DNA of 64,000 nucleotides from Mesorhizobium sp. WSM2240 (GCF_040438645.1 NZ_CP159256.1:682001-746000), one strand, 5' to 3'. Counted from the first letter of the stretch, positions 8,291 to 17,760 are shown. The notes: generated by a model not told the origin, from the sequence alone. A program made the numbers and translations.

Positions 8291-8947
8291 TCAGTTAGAC
8301 AGCGTCCGCGCTGCGGCCAGGATATCAGTGGCGGAAGGAAATTTGCCTACTCCGGCTAGCCCCTCCGCCGCGCACTCGATATTGGCCCAGCGGACGACGC
8401 CGTCCCGATCGATCAAAAATTGGCCCTTGAGCTGCGGCCACTGTCGCTCCATATCGGCTTGGTCCGTCTCGTTCTCCTTGTAACCGTCTAGCCTCCCGAC
8501 GGCCTCGGCCGCCTGCGAGATCGGCAGCGGTTCTGCCAAAACCCCGTCTGGGTTGATCAGGGTGGTTTCCAACGCCCTCAGGAACTCCGGCGTCAGTGTG
8601 GGTTTTGGAACGCCATATGCTTGATGCGTCGAGAGTTCGGGATCCGCCGCCAGACGCAGGCGTGTGGGCCGATATTTGAAATAAAGCTGGGCGTTATCGG
8701 GCGGTGTAGCCACAACTCCGAGCGTTTCAACTCCTGCAGACTTAAGCGCAGGCTCCGATGCGGCGATTTGGGCGATTGCGCGGCGGCAGAACGGACACCA
8801 CAGGCCAATGAACAGTGCAAGAAAGAATGGGGTCCTTCCCCGATAGTCGGCCAAAGATACCGTCCCGCTTCCGTCCACTGCGGGTAGAACAAAATCCGGA
8901 GCGGGCTTGCCTGGCGAAACAGGGTGGGAAATCTGGGTGATGTTCAC
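8291..8947 (-). CDS. thioredoxin-fold redoxin/peroxiredoxin-like protein
   Basis: The 218-residue product has the AhpC/TSA-redoxin fold. It opens with GKPAPDFVLPAVDGSGTVSL, has a strand-rich ALFIGLWCPFCRRAIAQI with a CPFC pair, and a late segment QFLIDRDGVVRWANIE typical of peroxiredoxins. It probably reduces peroxides or disulfides in the cytosol. GTG 8947 is chosen because AGGAGGAG stands about 10 bp upstream. An upstream in-frame start would add a low-quality Arg/Cys-rich extension. It is a single-gene unit with no obvious partner. The exact peroxiredoxin subfamily is uncertain. Confidence 0.8.
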   Translation of the reverse strand: MNITQISHPVSPGKPAPDFVLPAVDGSGTVSLADYRGRTPFFLALFIGLWCPFCRRAIAQIAASEPALKSAGVETLGVVATPPDNAQLYFKYRPTRLRLAADPELSTHQAYGVPKPTLTPEFLRALETTLINPDGVLAEPLPISQAAEAVGRLDGYKENETDQADMERQWPQLKGQFLIDRDGVVRWANIECAAEGLAGVGKFPSATDILAAARTLSN

Positions 8948-9338
8948 GGGAATGACTCCTCCTAAGCAGCAAAGCACCAACATCCAGCAGCGCCGATCGG
9001 CGAATACCCAAATCGGGCGGCTGGCGCTTTTCAGTGGCCCCAAAAGCGCCAGCCCCGCACGATCCACCCCACGGAAGGTATAAAGGGACCATGCGAGCGA
9101 ATTTTACCTGATTACCGGTCACAAAAACACGATCTCAAGGTTGCTTCTCACGCCGCCACCCTCCGGCCAGGCTGAACAGCCCCTCAGCATCGGCAATTGC
9201 CGTTTTGCTCTTCATTAAAATAGCACGCGATCTTCCAAAACGCCTGCAATTCGCCGCGATCTCAGCGTTCCATGACATCGCCCCAATTTTTCGACCGTCT
9301 AAAGTAACGACAGGGCGGCTGCTCCGAAGGAGAACCTG

Positions 9339-9545
9339 ATGTCAAAGCTTCCATTGGCCATGGAAATAGCAGACACCGTTTCAGACGCTCAACGGCGAAA
9401 TTCGTCGCTGGATCTTAAGGCGAAGACTGACCAACTGCTGAGAGATCACCCGGAGGCGGACGCCACTCGATCCGACATCGAAGAGACGTTGCGCAACGAG
9501 ATGCGGATGCTGGCACACAGATGGGAACCGCCAAGGGCCAGTTGA
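9339..9545 (+). CDS. small hypothetical protein
   Basis: The 68-residue product (MSKLPLAMEIADTVSDAQRR) is charged and helical, with no membrane span. ATG 9339 is preceded by GAAGGAGAA at good spacing, and codon use is typical, so it is probably a real gene. I recognise no domain. It stands alone between the redoxin gene and a long gene-poor stretch. Confidence 0.6.
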   Translation: MSKLPLAMEIADTVSDAQRRNSSLDLKAKTDQLLRDHPEADATRSDIEETLRNEMRMLAHRWEPPRAS

Positions 9546-10518
9546 TTCCGGCTAGCGGTTCCATTCAGTCTGCTTCAGGCGGCCCTCGCCATGGCGCCGC
9601 AACCATAAAAATGCACCATCTGGTAGCAACCGCCACCAGAACCTAGCGCGTAATCTGGTAGCACCCCTCGGTCTTGGTTGCAGGGACCAATCGAGCTATG
9701 CGATGACCACGTCGGTGCAGCGGAACTGTGGCCAGTCGAGGCCTGCGTCCTGCTGTTGGAGATGATCATCAAGTTGGTGCGGCAGGAAGCGGAGGCCTGC
9801 TCAAAGGTGGAACACAGGCCATAAGCTGGAACGCGCGCGCGCATATGGTATGGACCCTGTTTGCCGGGTTCCTGGGGTGGATCATATCCGGCCTCGTCTG
9901 GCCAGGTTTGCTGCTGCTTACCGTCATCAGACTTGGCGCGCGAGTTGTCGTTCCTCGTAGGCCCGCCCGCGACAGATTTGCTGCACCCCAGCCAGACGCT
10001 CACCACACCTGAATAGCAGAGCATTCCGCCGTCTGGGCCACGCTCTAATAGGCACGCTTGTTCCGCCCTCCTAACGACGACGAAGACAAGCTGGCCGCAT
10101 GGGCTTCGCGCAATCTCAATGCGAAACCCTGACCATCATAGTCGGCGATGCCTCCAGTCTCCCTGACACCCTGATCTCCTAGGAAGCGAGCATTCGCTTT
10201 GGCAACTGCGAGGCGGCTTGCAGTTTTTAACTTCGACCCTTTCGGAAAGCGGAGTTTGCCGCCGGAAACATCTTGGATGCCTGGCAGTCGGTGGGGAGGT
10301 GCCGCGTCGAGTGCGCCATCCGGACACAAGGTCAGCAATTGGGTTCGACGAAGGACAGGAGAAAAAGGCGGGGACGCTGGGGCTATTGAACGTCCCCGCC
10401 GAGCCTCGGCTATAGTTAGGAAAGCCGAACCCGTTGACGCACAGCGTCATCGTACGCCTTGTCGCACAAGTTCAAAAAGCGATCTTCACCCGCGAGGGTG
10501 AAACCAAGCGGGCTGCGT
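9546..10518 (+). other. gene-poor stretch
   Basis: About 970 bp without a convincing gene. One short frame near 9843-10013 would encode a 55-residue peptide with two hydrophobic segments (MVWTLFAGFLGWIISGLVWP), but it has no ribosome-binding site and could be chance. Minus-strand frames here lack recognisable domains. Confidence 0.35.
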
Positions 10519-11652
10519 TCAGTGGATGATTTTGCCGACCATACGGAGGAGGTCGATCTGTCCGCCGGTCCCGGTTTTCGCGTAGAGGCCCTTCAGCTGC
10601 GACCTGATTGTCTCCCTGGAAAGATCGGCCTCGCGTGCGATCTCGTCGACGTTCTTGCCAGCCATGATCCCGGCGAAGGCCCTGGTTTCGGCAGCTGTCA
10701 GTTTGTGAACATTCGAGAAATGCACAATGTCGAAGCCGCCGTTCTGACGCCCTGCGCCCCGTTCCATCAGGACGACGATCGTCGGACCCTCGAAGTAGAA
10801 AGACAAGCGGTCTTTCATGACTTGGATGAAGGTCAGCTTTACCGTGTCGACGACGCAGCTTACCGACCTTGGTCCCTCATAGGACCTGTCAAGCATCTGG
10901 GTAAGGATGTCGTCTGCTTCTTCGGTGCAGAATTTGAGTTTGCCAAGCATGTTGATCCTGGCGCACTTCCCGGCATCGACGACCCTCATCGCCTCTGTAG
11001 ACACCGATTTGACCAAGCCTCGGTCACCGATGACAGCCATCCCGATATTGACGGCGTCAAACAAGGTGGCGCCGATGTCGGAAATGGACTTTGCGCCCGT
11101 GGTCCCCCTGAAATGCCGGAAAGCCCGTCGCAGGTGGGGAGCCAGCTTTGTCAGGACCTCTGCTGCGGGCCGGTTGGCTTCGGGATCGGTCGAAGAGGTC
11201 AGCGTGGACAGGAGGAACGAGCGTCCTTCCTCCCTTACAATGGTCACACCGACGGCAGACTCGCCGCCAACCTTCTTAAGGAAGTCGTTGTAAAACTCCG
11301 TCTTTACCAGCTTGTCGCGCCTATACATCTGCTCGGCTACGACCCCCACCCCAACTTTCCTGACCGCCGCAGCCGGCATCCAGGGGTTCAGACTGCAATA
11401 ATAATTTCCGTATTGGGCAACGAGGGAGTGGTCCATACCTCTGGTAAGGTCCCAAGCACCCTTGCCCTTCGTAATGTCGTGATAGAACAATGCGGACTTG
11501 CCGTCAGGCAGGTTGAGGCTCAGACGATCGAGAAAATCCTGCCAGGATCCCTCGCCAAATATGGTGGCGTAGATCGCGTCGATCAGCTTGTCTTCGACTG
11601 CGACGTGCCTCAAATCCGGTCTCCGGGTGTGAAAGCTGCGACCATCTCCCAC
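10519..11652 (-). CDS. LuxR-type helix-turn-helix transcriptional regulator
   Basis: The 377-residue protein ends in a LuxR/GerE DNA-binding domain (about residues 310-375). The helices LTAAETRAFAGIMAGKNVDE and ADLSRETIRSQLKGLYAKTG match the recognition-helix pattern. The N-terminal 300 residues form a sensor-like region without an obvious autoinducer or receiver domain, of the type seen in large rhizobial LuxR regulators. GTG 11652 is the longest start and has no strong ribosome-binding site, so the true start may be internal. The gene is not next to a LuxI synthase; signal and targets are unknown. Confidence 0.75.
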   Translation of the reverse strand: MGDGRSFHTRRPDLRHVAVEDKLIDAIYATIFGEGSWQDFLDRLSLNLPDGKSALFYHDITKGKGAWDLTRGMDHSLVAQYGNYYCSLNPWMPAAAVRKVGVGVVAEQMYRRDKLVKTEFYNDFLKKVGGESAVGVTIVREEGRSFLLSTLTSSTDPEANRPAAEVLTKLAPHLRRAFRHFRGTTGAKSISDIGATLFDAVNIGMAVIGDRGLVKSVSTEAMRVVDAGKCARINMLGKLKFCTEEADDILTQMLDRSYEGPRSVSCVVDTVKLTFIQVMKDRLSFYFEGPTIVVLMERGAGRQNGGFDIVHFSNVHKLTAAETRAFAGIMAGKNVDEIAREADLSRETIRSQLKGLYAKTGTGGQIDLLRMVGKIIH

Positions 11653-11800
11653 CCAGCGCCCATCCGCGCCTCGTCCTCATGTCCAAAGAAACCCGGCAGT
11701 GGGGAAAGAATACCGATCTCAGCTCGGATTACAACCGGGGGTATTCAATCTTGGTGCGATTCTCTTTGGTCTGTCGCACCGCAATGTCGGCGAAGGCGGG

Positions 11801-12628
11801 TCATTCGGCAGAAGCGACAGCAATTCGCGCGGCGGCGCTGCACGCGGCGATAAGCCGCCATCCATCCAGGCAGCAGTACACGTCCGCCAGATATTCGACC
11901 GGGCAGCTTTTCAAGAATCGGTCAAGCTCGGCTGTAATTGGAATGTGAAGCGGCGCGCCTGTTTCTGTGCCGTGATGACAAAGGCACCGCCGACGGCATG
12001 CCGCCAGCCGAGTTGCGCCGCATCGGACCGGCGGAGGCCGGTGTGCAACAAGATTTCCATTGCGAGCCGCTGCGGCGTCCCGACTTTCCAATGCTTGCGG
12101 AAAGCGGCGATGTCTTCCTCGGTCCATGTCCGGTGTCCGTCCGATGAATGGTTGACGCGCTTCGATGTGGCGACCGAGTTGTCAGCGCGCATTCCAGCCG
12201 AAACGGCATAGTCCCTGACCGCACAGAGCCGCTTGTGGAAGTTCGAAGCGGCGGTGGGGGTGGACGCCATCTCATCAATAATGGTGTTGACATGCTTCGC
12301 CTGCATTCCCGCAATCGGCCCAGATCCATACTTGGTCGCTATAAAGCGGTCGAGCACGCCGCGGTAAACGGCCTGTGTCGTTCCTGCCAACGACTTGAAC
12401 TCGATGCTGCCCTAGTAGCCATGCACCGCCGCAGCGACCGAACCGGGGGCATGCGGCTGGCCTTGACAGGGGTGTCCTGCATGGCGGCGTGTAAGCCGTC
12501 CAGAACTCGGGCGAATAGAGCGGCGTCGGCAATGCAACCTGCGGCGAGCCGGGGCGCCTCAGATAGATGCGCGCTCTGCCATGCCGGTCCAGGTATTCAT
12601 TTATGTACTTCGGTTTTCTGTGGCGCAT
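11801..12628 (-). pseudogene. tyrosine recombinase/integrase, frameshifted and truncated
   Basis: From ATG 12628 the frame reads an N-terminal arm (MRHRKPKYINEYLDRHGRAR). It shifts near 12390 to TTQAVYRGVLDRFIATKYG and a core-binding region, then the catalytic entry LAMEILLHTGLRRSDAAQL, which carries the first catalytic Arg. A further shift near 11960 leads to APLHIPITAELDRFLKSC, and the sequence then degenerates. The HxxR and Tyr boxes are not visible. The start overlaps the end of an excisionase-like remnant, the usual xis-int layout. No tRNA attachment site was recognised near it. Confidence 0.75.
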
Positions 12629-12863
12629 TCGCGGTCCCACCAGTCTGAAGCGTTGTCGTTGTCGGCTCGTATTCCGACCACTGCGACTTTGCCGTCGAAC
12701 AAAGAATCTAAATCGCGGCGGTCATACGGTGCCACGCCGAACATGATCTTGGGAGCTGGAATGTTTCCCGCCGCCCGCTCGCGGTCAAAAGCGACGGAGA
12801 GATACCAAGATGCGCGGCCGCGGTCGGGCGCCTAAGCCCGCGCGGCTGGATTATTTGCGGCAT
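12601..12863 (-). pseudogene. excisionase/AlpA-like small DNA-binding protein, frameshifted
   Basis: From ATG 12863 (preceded by GGGAAGGGG) the frame reads MPQIIQPRGLRRPTAAAHLG. After a one-base shift near 12795 it continues FDRERAAGNIPAPKIMFGVA, then YDRRDLDSLFDGK, and stops at 12601. This is the winged-helix pattern of small excisionase-like proteins that sit before phage-type integrases. Its tail overlaps the integrase start by 28 bp. Both genes are frameshifted, so the mobile unit they served can no longer excise by its own means. Confidence 0.65.
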
Positions 12864-13030
12864 GCCCCTTCCCTGTTTTTGATGAACGCCATCCGCAATT
12901 TCGGGCAGCATCGATGTATTGTCCGGACCGGCATCACGCCAGTCCAGCGCGGATCGGGCAAGCAGTTGCCCGACTCGTGAAGCCGTGCCACTTTCCGCCT
13001 CGCGGCGGAACTTGTGTGCCCGCATCGACT

Positions 13031-13079
13031 CGTCCGGCGTCCCCAGCTCCCCAGCCCCAACGCCGGACGGGTCTTTTTT
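13031..13079 (+). terminator. intrinsic terminator
   Basis: A 9-bp stem (CGTCCGGCG at 13031-13039 with CGCCGGACG at 13061-13069) is followed by a run of six T at 13074-13079. It would end plus-strand transcription just before the first mucR gene. Confidence 0.7.
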
Positions 13080-13090
13080 GCGCGTGAAAT

Positions 13091-13112
13091 GCCCGGCCGA
13101 AGCCGGGCTTTC
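13091..13112 (+). terminator. second intrinsic terminator-like hairpin
   Basis: A 7-bp stem with tetraloop (GCCCGGC, loop CGAA, GCCGGGC at 13091-13108) is followed by TTTCCTT. It lies right behind the previous terminator, so mucR is well insulated from upstream transcription. Confidence 0.6.
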
Positions 13113-13222
13113 CTTGAATGCTGGCGGGCGGCGCTTCGGAGCTTGATTACTCCACGCCGGCCCAATTGCGCTCCCTTCACAACGCGGCTAAGTACACCCC
13201 GCGAATTGAGAGGGGAAATCCA

Positions 13223-13663
13223 ATGACCGATAAGAACGAACTGCAAATCGAGCTAACTGCCGACGTCGTGGCCGCGTACGTGAGCAACAATCCAATTCCA
13301 GTTGGCGAATTGCCTAAACTGATCGCCGACGTCTATGCAGCACTTGGCCAGGTCAATGGCGCTGCTCATGCAGCAGAGACTGTTGAACCGCAGAAGCCCG
13401 CTGTGCCGATCAAAAAGTCGGTGAGACCTGATTACATCATCTCGCTAGAAGACGGGCGGAAGTTCAAGTCGCTGAAGCGCCACCTTCAGGCCAGCTATGG
13501 CATGACGCCTGACGAATACCGGGCCAAATGGAACCTGCCGAGCGACTATCCCATGGTCGCGCCGAACTATGCCGCCATCCGCTCGGCCATGGCGAAGGAA
13601 CTGGGCCTTGGCCGGAAGCCGGCCGAGAAGCCCAAGAAGCGCGGGCGGACGAAGGCTTCATAG
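13223..13663 (+). CDS. Ros/MucR-family regulator lacking zinc ligands (copy 1)
   Basis: The 146-residue protein has the MucR/Ros layout: N-terminal helices (LTADVVAAYVSNNPIPVGEL) and the DNA-binding domain [18 protein letters not shown] with [20 protein letters not shown]. In Ros the domain is a CxxC...HxxxxH zinc finger. Here the two Cys positions are Ser74 and Asp77, His87 is kept and the second His region reads SYG. Zinc-independent Ros homologues are known from Mesorhizobium loti. MucR proteins regulate exopolysaccharide, motility and symbiosis genes. ATG 13223 is preceded by GAGAGGGG. A near-identical domain is encoded at 34401-34838. Confidence 0.9.
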   Translation: MTDKNELQIELTADVVAAYVSNNPIPVGELPKLIADVYAALGQVNGAAHAAETVEPQKPAVPIKKSVRPDYIISLEDGRKFKSLKRHLQASYGMTPDEYRAKWNLPSDYPMVAPNYAAIRSAMAKELGLGRKPAEKPKKRGRTKAS

Positions 13664-13727
13664 CGGGCCTACGCCTCAACTACGCCGCTTTCTTAGCCAA
13701 TGAAGAATTATTGGCCTGTAGAGGCCC

Positions 13728-13776
13728 GCCCGACCGGCCTATTTCGTCCCCCGCCCTGCCGGTCGGGCCCTTCCTT
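13728..13776 (+). terminator. intrinsic terminator after mucR copy 1
   Basis: A perfect 11-bp stem (GCCCGACCGGC at 13728-13738 with GCCGGTCGGGC at 13758-13768) is followed by a pyrimidine-rich tail (CCTTCCTT). It lies 65 bp after the mucR stop. Confidence 0.65.
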
Positions 13777-14400
13777 CATTGGCATCGTAAAGAAGCGACT
13801 GCTGGGCCTCATTCGTAAATGACCACCTGATATTGCTCTATCCAGACCTTGCCGGCCCGTTGCCGGCAGACGCACCAGATGCCTTCGGCATTGTACCATG
13901 CTGCGATTGGTGCCTTGGGCTCGCTGCGCGACACCCCCTTGTTGGCCGCTGACCGCGTATCCGTAAGTACCTCAATCTTGTTATTGCCCCCTCCGGCGTT
14001 TATAAATCAAAACGCGAGACACTTTTGCATGAGTCTGCGGATTGTAAAGAGGTATCCGAAGAATTTATAACCAACCTTACCCATACCGGTGGTGCATATT
14101 TACTTTAGTAATACATGCAAATCGGCATACGAGAATTAATTCAGTATCTAAGAGAAGAAGCGGCCCGGAAAGCTTATTCCTTTTTGGCGGACAATGCGCT
14201 GAGGGCGGGCCGAGGTGTCCGGTTGCGCTAGACGATCGCCTCAGGCCTCGGCAAAGTCGCTAACGGAAATCGATAAGGCAGAGGCGGTGCACGCAAAACG
14301 CCGCCCCTCGTGACAAAGCAGCCTAAACAGCGAATATCCCGTGTAGCGCTTATTAGCTTGTGGTAATATACGGTTTGTCCCTCCCTCCGTGGAGGGCTGC
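13777..14400 (+). other. gene-poor stretch
   Basis: About 620 bp, locally AT-richer around 13970-14160, with no frame I can support. It lies between two strong terminators and may be a decayed phage or island segment. Confidence 0.35.
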
Positions 14401-14445
14401 CCCGGCGTCGCGCGCCACACCCCTCTATGCGACGCCGGGATTTTT
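14401..14445 (+). terminator. intrinsic terminator
   Basis: A perfect 11-bp stem (CCCGGCGTCGC at 14401-14411 with GCGACGCCGGG at 14429-14439) is followed by ATTTTT. No gene precedes it closely on the plus strand, so it is probably the orphan terminator of a lost gene. Confidence 0.7.
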
Positions 14446-14559
14446 GCGAAGCTGGACAGGTGGGTTTGTGCGGGCGTTCGCAGTACCGAACACTAATCGC
14501 GTTGACCGCAGGAACAAGCGGTTGCCCTTCACCGTTTCATTGCCAGCGGTAACGCTTAA

Positions 14560-16479
14560 CCCAACTTAAACACCGCGAATTGGAAAGCGCTGGTGTTTCA
14601 ATGTGTTGAGGGCGTGCGCAGGGTTGTTAGCACTACGAAGCGCTCGAGGGAGGGTTCCGAAGCCGGCTCAGGCAGCCTGTGCTTCGGCCACGTTCGGCGG
14701 CAAGGCGACGCCGGCCGCGCGGAAGACGTTGCCGATAGATCCAGTTGCCGGCGTGCGAACGGTGATCACCTTGCCGTCCTTCTCGATGACGCCGGTCTGT
14801 AGGCGGTCGAGTTCCCGCAGGACGTCGGCCCATTCGGGCTTGATGGCGGCCGCTTCGCAGCGCTTGTGCAATTCCTTGCGCAATACGAGGGCGATAAACG
14901 AACAGAACACATGGCCGCGGATGGCCTCGTCGGAGGAATGATAGATCGGCCGGGTGCGCATCAGCGCCTTTGCTGTGCGGAACAGCTCCTCCACCTGGAG
15001 GAGGTCGCGATATCGCAGGACGGCCTGCAGCGGCGTGATCCTGGCATTGGTGCGCAGCACGAAGATGCCGTCATACCTTGCCTCGTCAGCGATCTTGCCG
15101 GCATCGATCTCGAAAGCGCCGGGGCTCGTGCTGCGCAGATAGCGGCGGTAGGCCGAGTTGCCGACAAGCGCCTTGTCGCCCTTCTTCAGCTGGCGGTCGA
15201 GGCCCTCGACGATCGCGGCACGATCGGCACGGTCCTTGTCCGCCTCGGCTTCATTGCGGGCGACAATGTAGCGCCGTCCTTCGACGGTCACCTCCTTGAC
15301 GAAGAGCTGCGTCTCGCCGGTGGCGCGTTCGATCAGCAAAGGCGTGAAGCGCTTGTCGTCCTCGAGCACGACACGGCGCACCAGGACGTCCGTCCTCTCG
15401 CGCACGCCGAGCACGTATTCCAGCCCGCGCTCCTCGAGCGCGGCCATCGTGGCAGCGGAAATCATGCCGCGGTCGGCGACGACGCAGACCCGGCCGATGC
15501 CGAAACGATGACGCAGCCGGTCGATGACCGGGATCAGCACGCTGACATCGGCGGTGTTGCCCGGCCACATCTCCGAGCAGACGGGTCGGCCCTCGCCGTC
15601 GATCACCACGCCGACGATCATCTGGTTGAGATCGGGCCGATGGTCCTTGGAATGGCCATGGGCGCCGAGCGTGGCGCCGCCGGCGCCTTCGAAGGAGAGC
15701 GAGGTGGTATCCATAAACACGACACTGAGGTCGGTGAAGAGATCCTTGCGCCTGGCGAACAGCGCTTCCTCGATCTCGTCCTTCACAGTGCGCGGCGAGA
15801 ATGGCGTCGCATTGGCTTGGCGCGCCTCGGGCAGTTCCTCGCCGAGCCAGGCCATGGCCCGGTAGAAGTGATGCAAGGCAAGATCGTCGGCGCCGGGGAT
15901 GTCGTAGTCGACGAGCCACTTCTCGCAGGCCCTGTCGGAGCCGGAGGCCATGATGCGGTGAAGCACGGCAGCAAACACGGCCCGTTCGACGGCAAACTCG
16001 AACTTCCGCTCCGTCAGCAGCCCTTCGATGACCGCCCGGCAACCGGTGTCCTCCCACAACCGGCCGAACAGCAGCGGTGCGCCAATGCGGCGGGTGTGCA
16101 GGCTTGTCGAACTTTGCTCGATGGCCTGCAAGACCATGGCCCGCTCAGCGTAGCGGCCAACTGAAGAGGCGAGCCGATCGAGATCACCCGAGGCCAGGAC
16201 CGCCTCCTTGCGCCCGAGATTGCGGATGATCCGCTGCTTCATCCGCCCTTCCTCGCGCACGCTCTCGACGAGGTAGAGGTAGGTGTAGCCGCGGATGTTC
16301 TTCTCGCGCACGAACATGCAATCAGCATTACCAAAAACGGTGATTCGTCAAGCTCCGCGCTTCAAAGCAGGACATTATTTAGCATTACGCCTAAAAACCG
16401 CGCCTAGCTCCACCTCAACAAAAACAACGAGATAACGCAGAAAATGCGCCGGAATCTGCCGGCAACTGTTCAAGTCGGG
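14560..16479 (-). mobile_element. complete IS1634-family insertion sequence with target duplication
   Basis: The element carries one intact transposase gene. Its ends match as imperfect inverted repeats: the left end begins CCCAACTTAAACA, and the complement of the right end begins CCCGACTTGAACA. Directly outside lie identical 5-bp direct repeats CTTAA (14555-14559 and 16480-16484), the footprint of insertion. Intact gene, recognisable ends and preserved target duplication suggest a fairly recent insertion that may still be active. Confidence 0.85.
14668..16317 (-). CDS. IS1634-family DDE transposase
   Basis: The 549-residue protein has the IS1634/IS1549-type layout. The N-terminus starts MFVREKNIRGYTYLYLVESV. 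Catalytic-core motifs are LSVVFMDTTSLSFEG (first Asp), GRVCVVADRGMISAATMAAL (second Asp) and LLQVEELFRTAKALM (Glu, with the YREK-like region), followed by a C-terminal HVFCSFIALVLRKEL. The frame is uninterrupted and full length for the family. The opposite strand shows long open frames that are only shadows of this GC-rich gene. Confidence 0.92.
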   Translation of the reverse strand: MFVREKNIRGYTYLYLVESVREEGRMKQRIIRNLGRKEAVLASGDLDRLASSVGRYAERAMVLQAIEQSSTSLHTRRIGAPLLFGRLWEDTGCRAVIEGLLTERKFEFAVERAVFAAVLHRIMASGSDRACEKWLVDYDIPGADDLALHHFYRAMAWLGEELPEARQANATPFSPRTVKDEIEEALFARRKDLFTDLSVVFMDTTSLSFEGAGGATLGAHGHSKDHRPDLNQMIVGVVIDGEGRPVCSEMWPGNTADVSVLIPVIDRLRHRFGIGRVCVVADRGMISAATMAALEERGLEYVLGVRERTDVLVRRVVLEDDKRFTPLLIERATGETQLFVKEVTVEGRRYIVARNEAEADKDRADRAAIVEGLDRQLKKGDKALVGNSAYRRYLRSTSPGAFEIDAGKIADEARYDGIFVLRTNARITPLQAVLRYRDLLQVEELFRTAKALMRTRPIYHSSDEAIRGHVFCSFIALVLRKELHKRCEAAAIKPEWADVLRELDRLQTGVIEKDGKVITVRTPATGSIGNVFRAAGVALPPNVAEAQAA

Positions 16480-16586
16480 CTTAAGGGTCCCCTCTTATAG
16501 GGCGTTGCCAGCTTGGATCGGCGGGCTTCCTTGGCGATATCCGGCCCGCCGGTTCACCCCGAGTGATTTAGTCCTGAACACAAGAA

Positions 16587-16618
16587 GGCCCGACCGGAAG
16601 GGACGTAACGGTCGGGCC
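16587..16618 (+). terminator. strong hairpin, terminator-like
   Basis: A perfect 10-bp stem (GGCCCGACCG at 16587-16596 with CGGTCGGGCC at 16609-16618) has a 12-base loop. There is no T run directly after it, so termination is uncertain. Confidence 0.5.
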
Positions 16619-16863
16619 TCAGTCGAACTGAGGGAGGTCTGTGCCCTCAGCCCTTGAGAGAAAAGCTAATTACCGGGCCGAAAATTGTCTTTAGCTTCAC
16701 GTCCAGCAACTTTTCCTTGGATACATATCTCACCGTCAGTGCAGGCCGGCCAGCGAGGCCAGCGCCCCTCCGAAGGAGTGACCCTCTCCGATTGGACAAG
16801 GTGCAATGAGCGACTGGCGGGCCGTATACTCCGATCTCACCATATCCCCCGTTATGGTTTAAA

Positions 16864-16914
16864 GCCGGCGCCCGCCTAACTCCTCCAGTCCCTTACACGG
16901 ACGCCGGCCTTTTT
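16864..16914 (+). terminator. intrinsic terminator
   Basis: A 7-bp stem (GCCGGCG at 16864-16870 with CGCCGGC at 16902-16908) is followed by CTTTTTC. It has the same style as the terminators at 13.0, 13.7 and 14.4 kb. Confidence 0.6.
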
Positions 16915-17096
16915 CTCATCAAGACCTATGCAATAGGTTCGCCGGGCGCGAAAGCCGGTTCAGGGAACCACGTCACAGGAAGAACTGTTCGCTCGACGGT
17001 CTTGTAGACCCCGAGCCGCCCATGCCCCCGCCATCTACCCCTTGGGCAGCATATCCCAAACACCCCGCGACACGCTCGCAAGCTGTCCGCTGTCCA

Positions 17097-17288
17097 TCAC
17101 CAGAAAATCTCTGGCTTCAAGTTCTGGTCGCCTGCGAGGCCGCGCAGAGTGACACTATCGTTATGGACCTTGATGCGGTCGCTTTCCTCCGCCTGCCGCA
17201 CCCGATCGGGCAACTCATCCGGGCCGAGCTTCAACAGCCGGATGACTTCACCAACGGCAATAGCTTGAGCAGTCGTTGAATTCGTCAT
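17097..17288 (-). CDS. small protein, probably phage-derived
   Basis: The 63-residue product (MTNSTTAQAIAVGEVIRLLK) is soluble, with a helical first half and no known domain. Its ATG overlaps the stop of the preceding frame (ATGA at 17285-17288), indicating translational coupling to phage-like structural debris. A purine-rich stretch (AAGAAGAGTGAGAA) upstream could act as ribosome-binding site. The function is unknown. Confidence 0.5.
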   Translation of the reverse strand: MTNSTTAQAIAVGEVIRLLKLGPDELPDRVRQAEESDRIKVHNDSVTLRGLAGDQNLKPEIFW

Positions 17289-17760
17289 GTCGTTCTCACT
17301 CTTCTTATGCGACGGAATAGCCAGCCGGCGCGGGTGAAAGTCGTAACATCCACATTGCCGGCCGCCACGGTGGAGCCGGTGTTATTCTGAATTTCGATGG
17401 CGGCGTTGTTGTCGCTCGAGACGTAGCAATCAGCGACGAACAGCGCCGTGCTCGTGACTATGGATGCCACTACGTCATCGGTAATGTGAACTCCCGACAT
17501 CGGAACGACAACAGTTCGCGAGCGCCCGCCAGAAGCTCGGCATGAGCCACGAACGCGCGCTTCTGGATGCGACCGCCGACAGTGATGCGGCTGTTCGCCG
17601 GAACGGAAATTGTGGGAGCCGTGGTGGACGGATCAAATTCGATCGAAGTGAGCGTATGCTTCCGTCAATCCGACGCACGACGCGCACGTGCATCAGGTCG
17701 GCCAGGATTTCGCCAATCGAGGGCGACACCTCGTGCAGCATTTCCGGCCACACCTCGTCC
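17285..17760 (-). pseudogene. phage structural-protein debris
   Basis: Several minus-strand frames together look like one decayed structural gene. They run through DEVWPEMLHEVSPSIGEILA, then SIEFDPSTTAPTISVPANSR, then ITDDVVASIVTSTALFVADC and EIQNNTGSTVAAGNVDV. The beta-strand-rich, Asn/Thr/Ser-rich pattern resembles head-decoration or tail proteins. Frame changes occur near 17650 and 17520. Only the last part (17285-17500, 71 residues) is open as one frame. The family is not certain. Confidence 0.45.

Larger units (their letters stand above)
16485..17096 (+). other. terminator-rich gene-poor stretch
   Basis: No supported gene lies in this 610-bp stretch. It has two strong hairpins, listed separately. 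The many terminators without genes in 13-17 kb look like the leftover skeleton of a prophage or integrated element. Confidence 0.35.

Noticed and set aside
14866..16164. Long plus-strand open frame opposite the IS1634 transposase
   Set aside because: It is the antisense of a GC-rich coding frame, has no recognisable domain and no ribosome-binding site.
17097..17500. Overlapping small gene pair as a toxin-antitoxin module
   Set aside because: Neither product shows a toxin or antitoxin fold pattern; the first continues phage structural debris.
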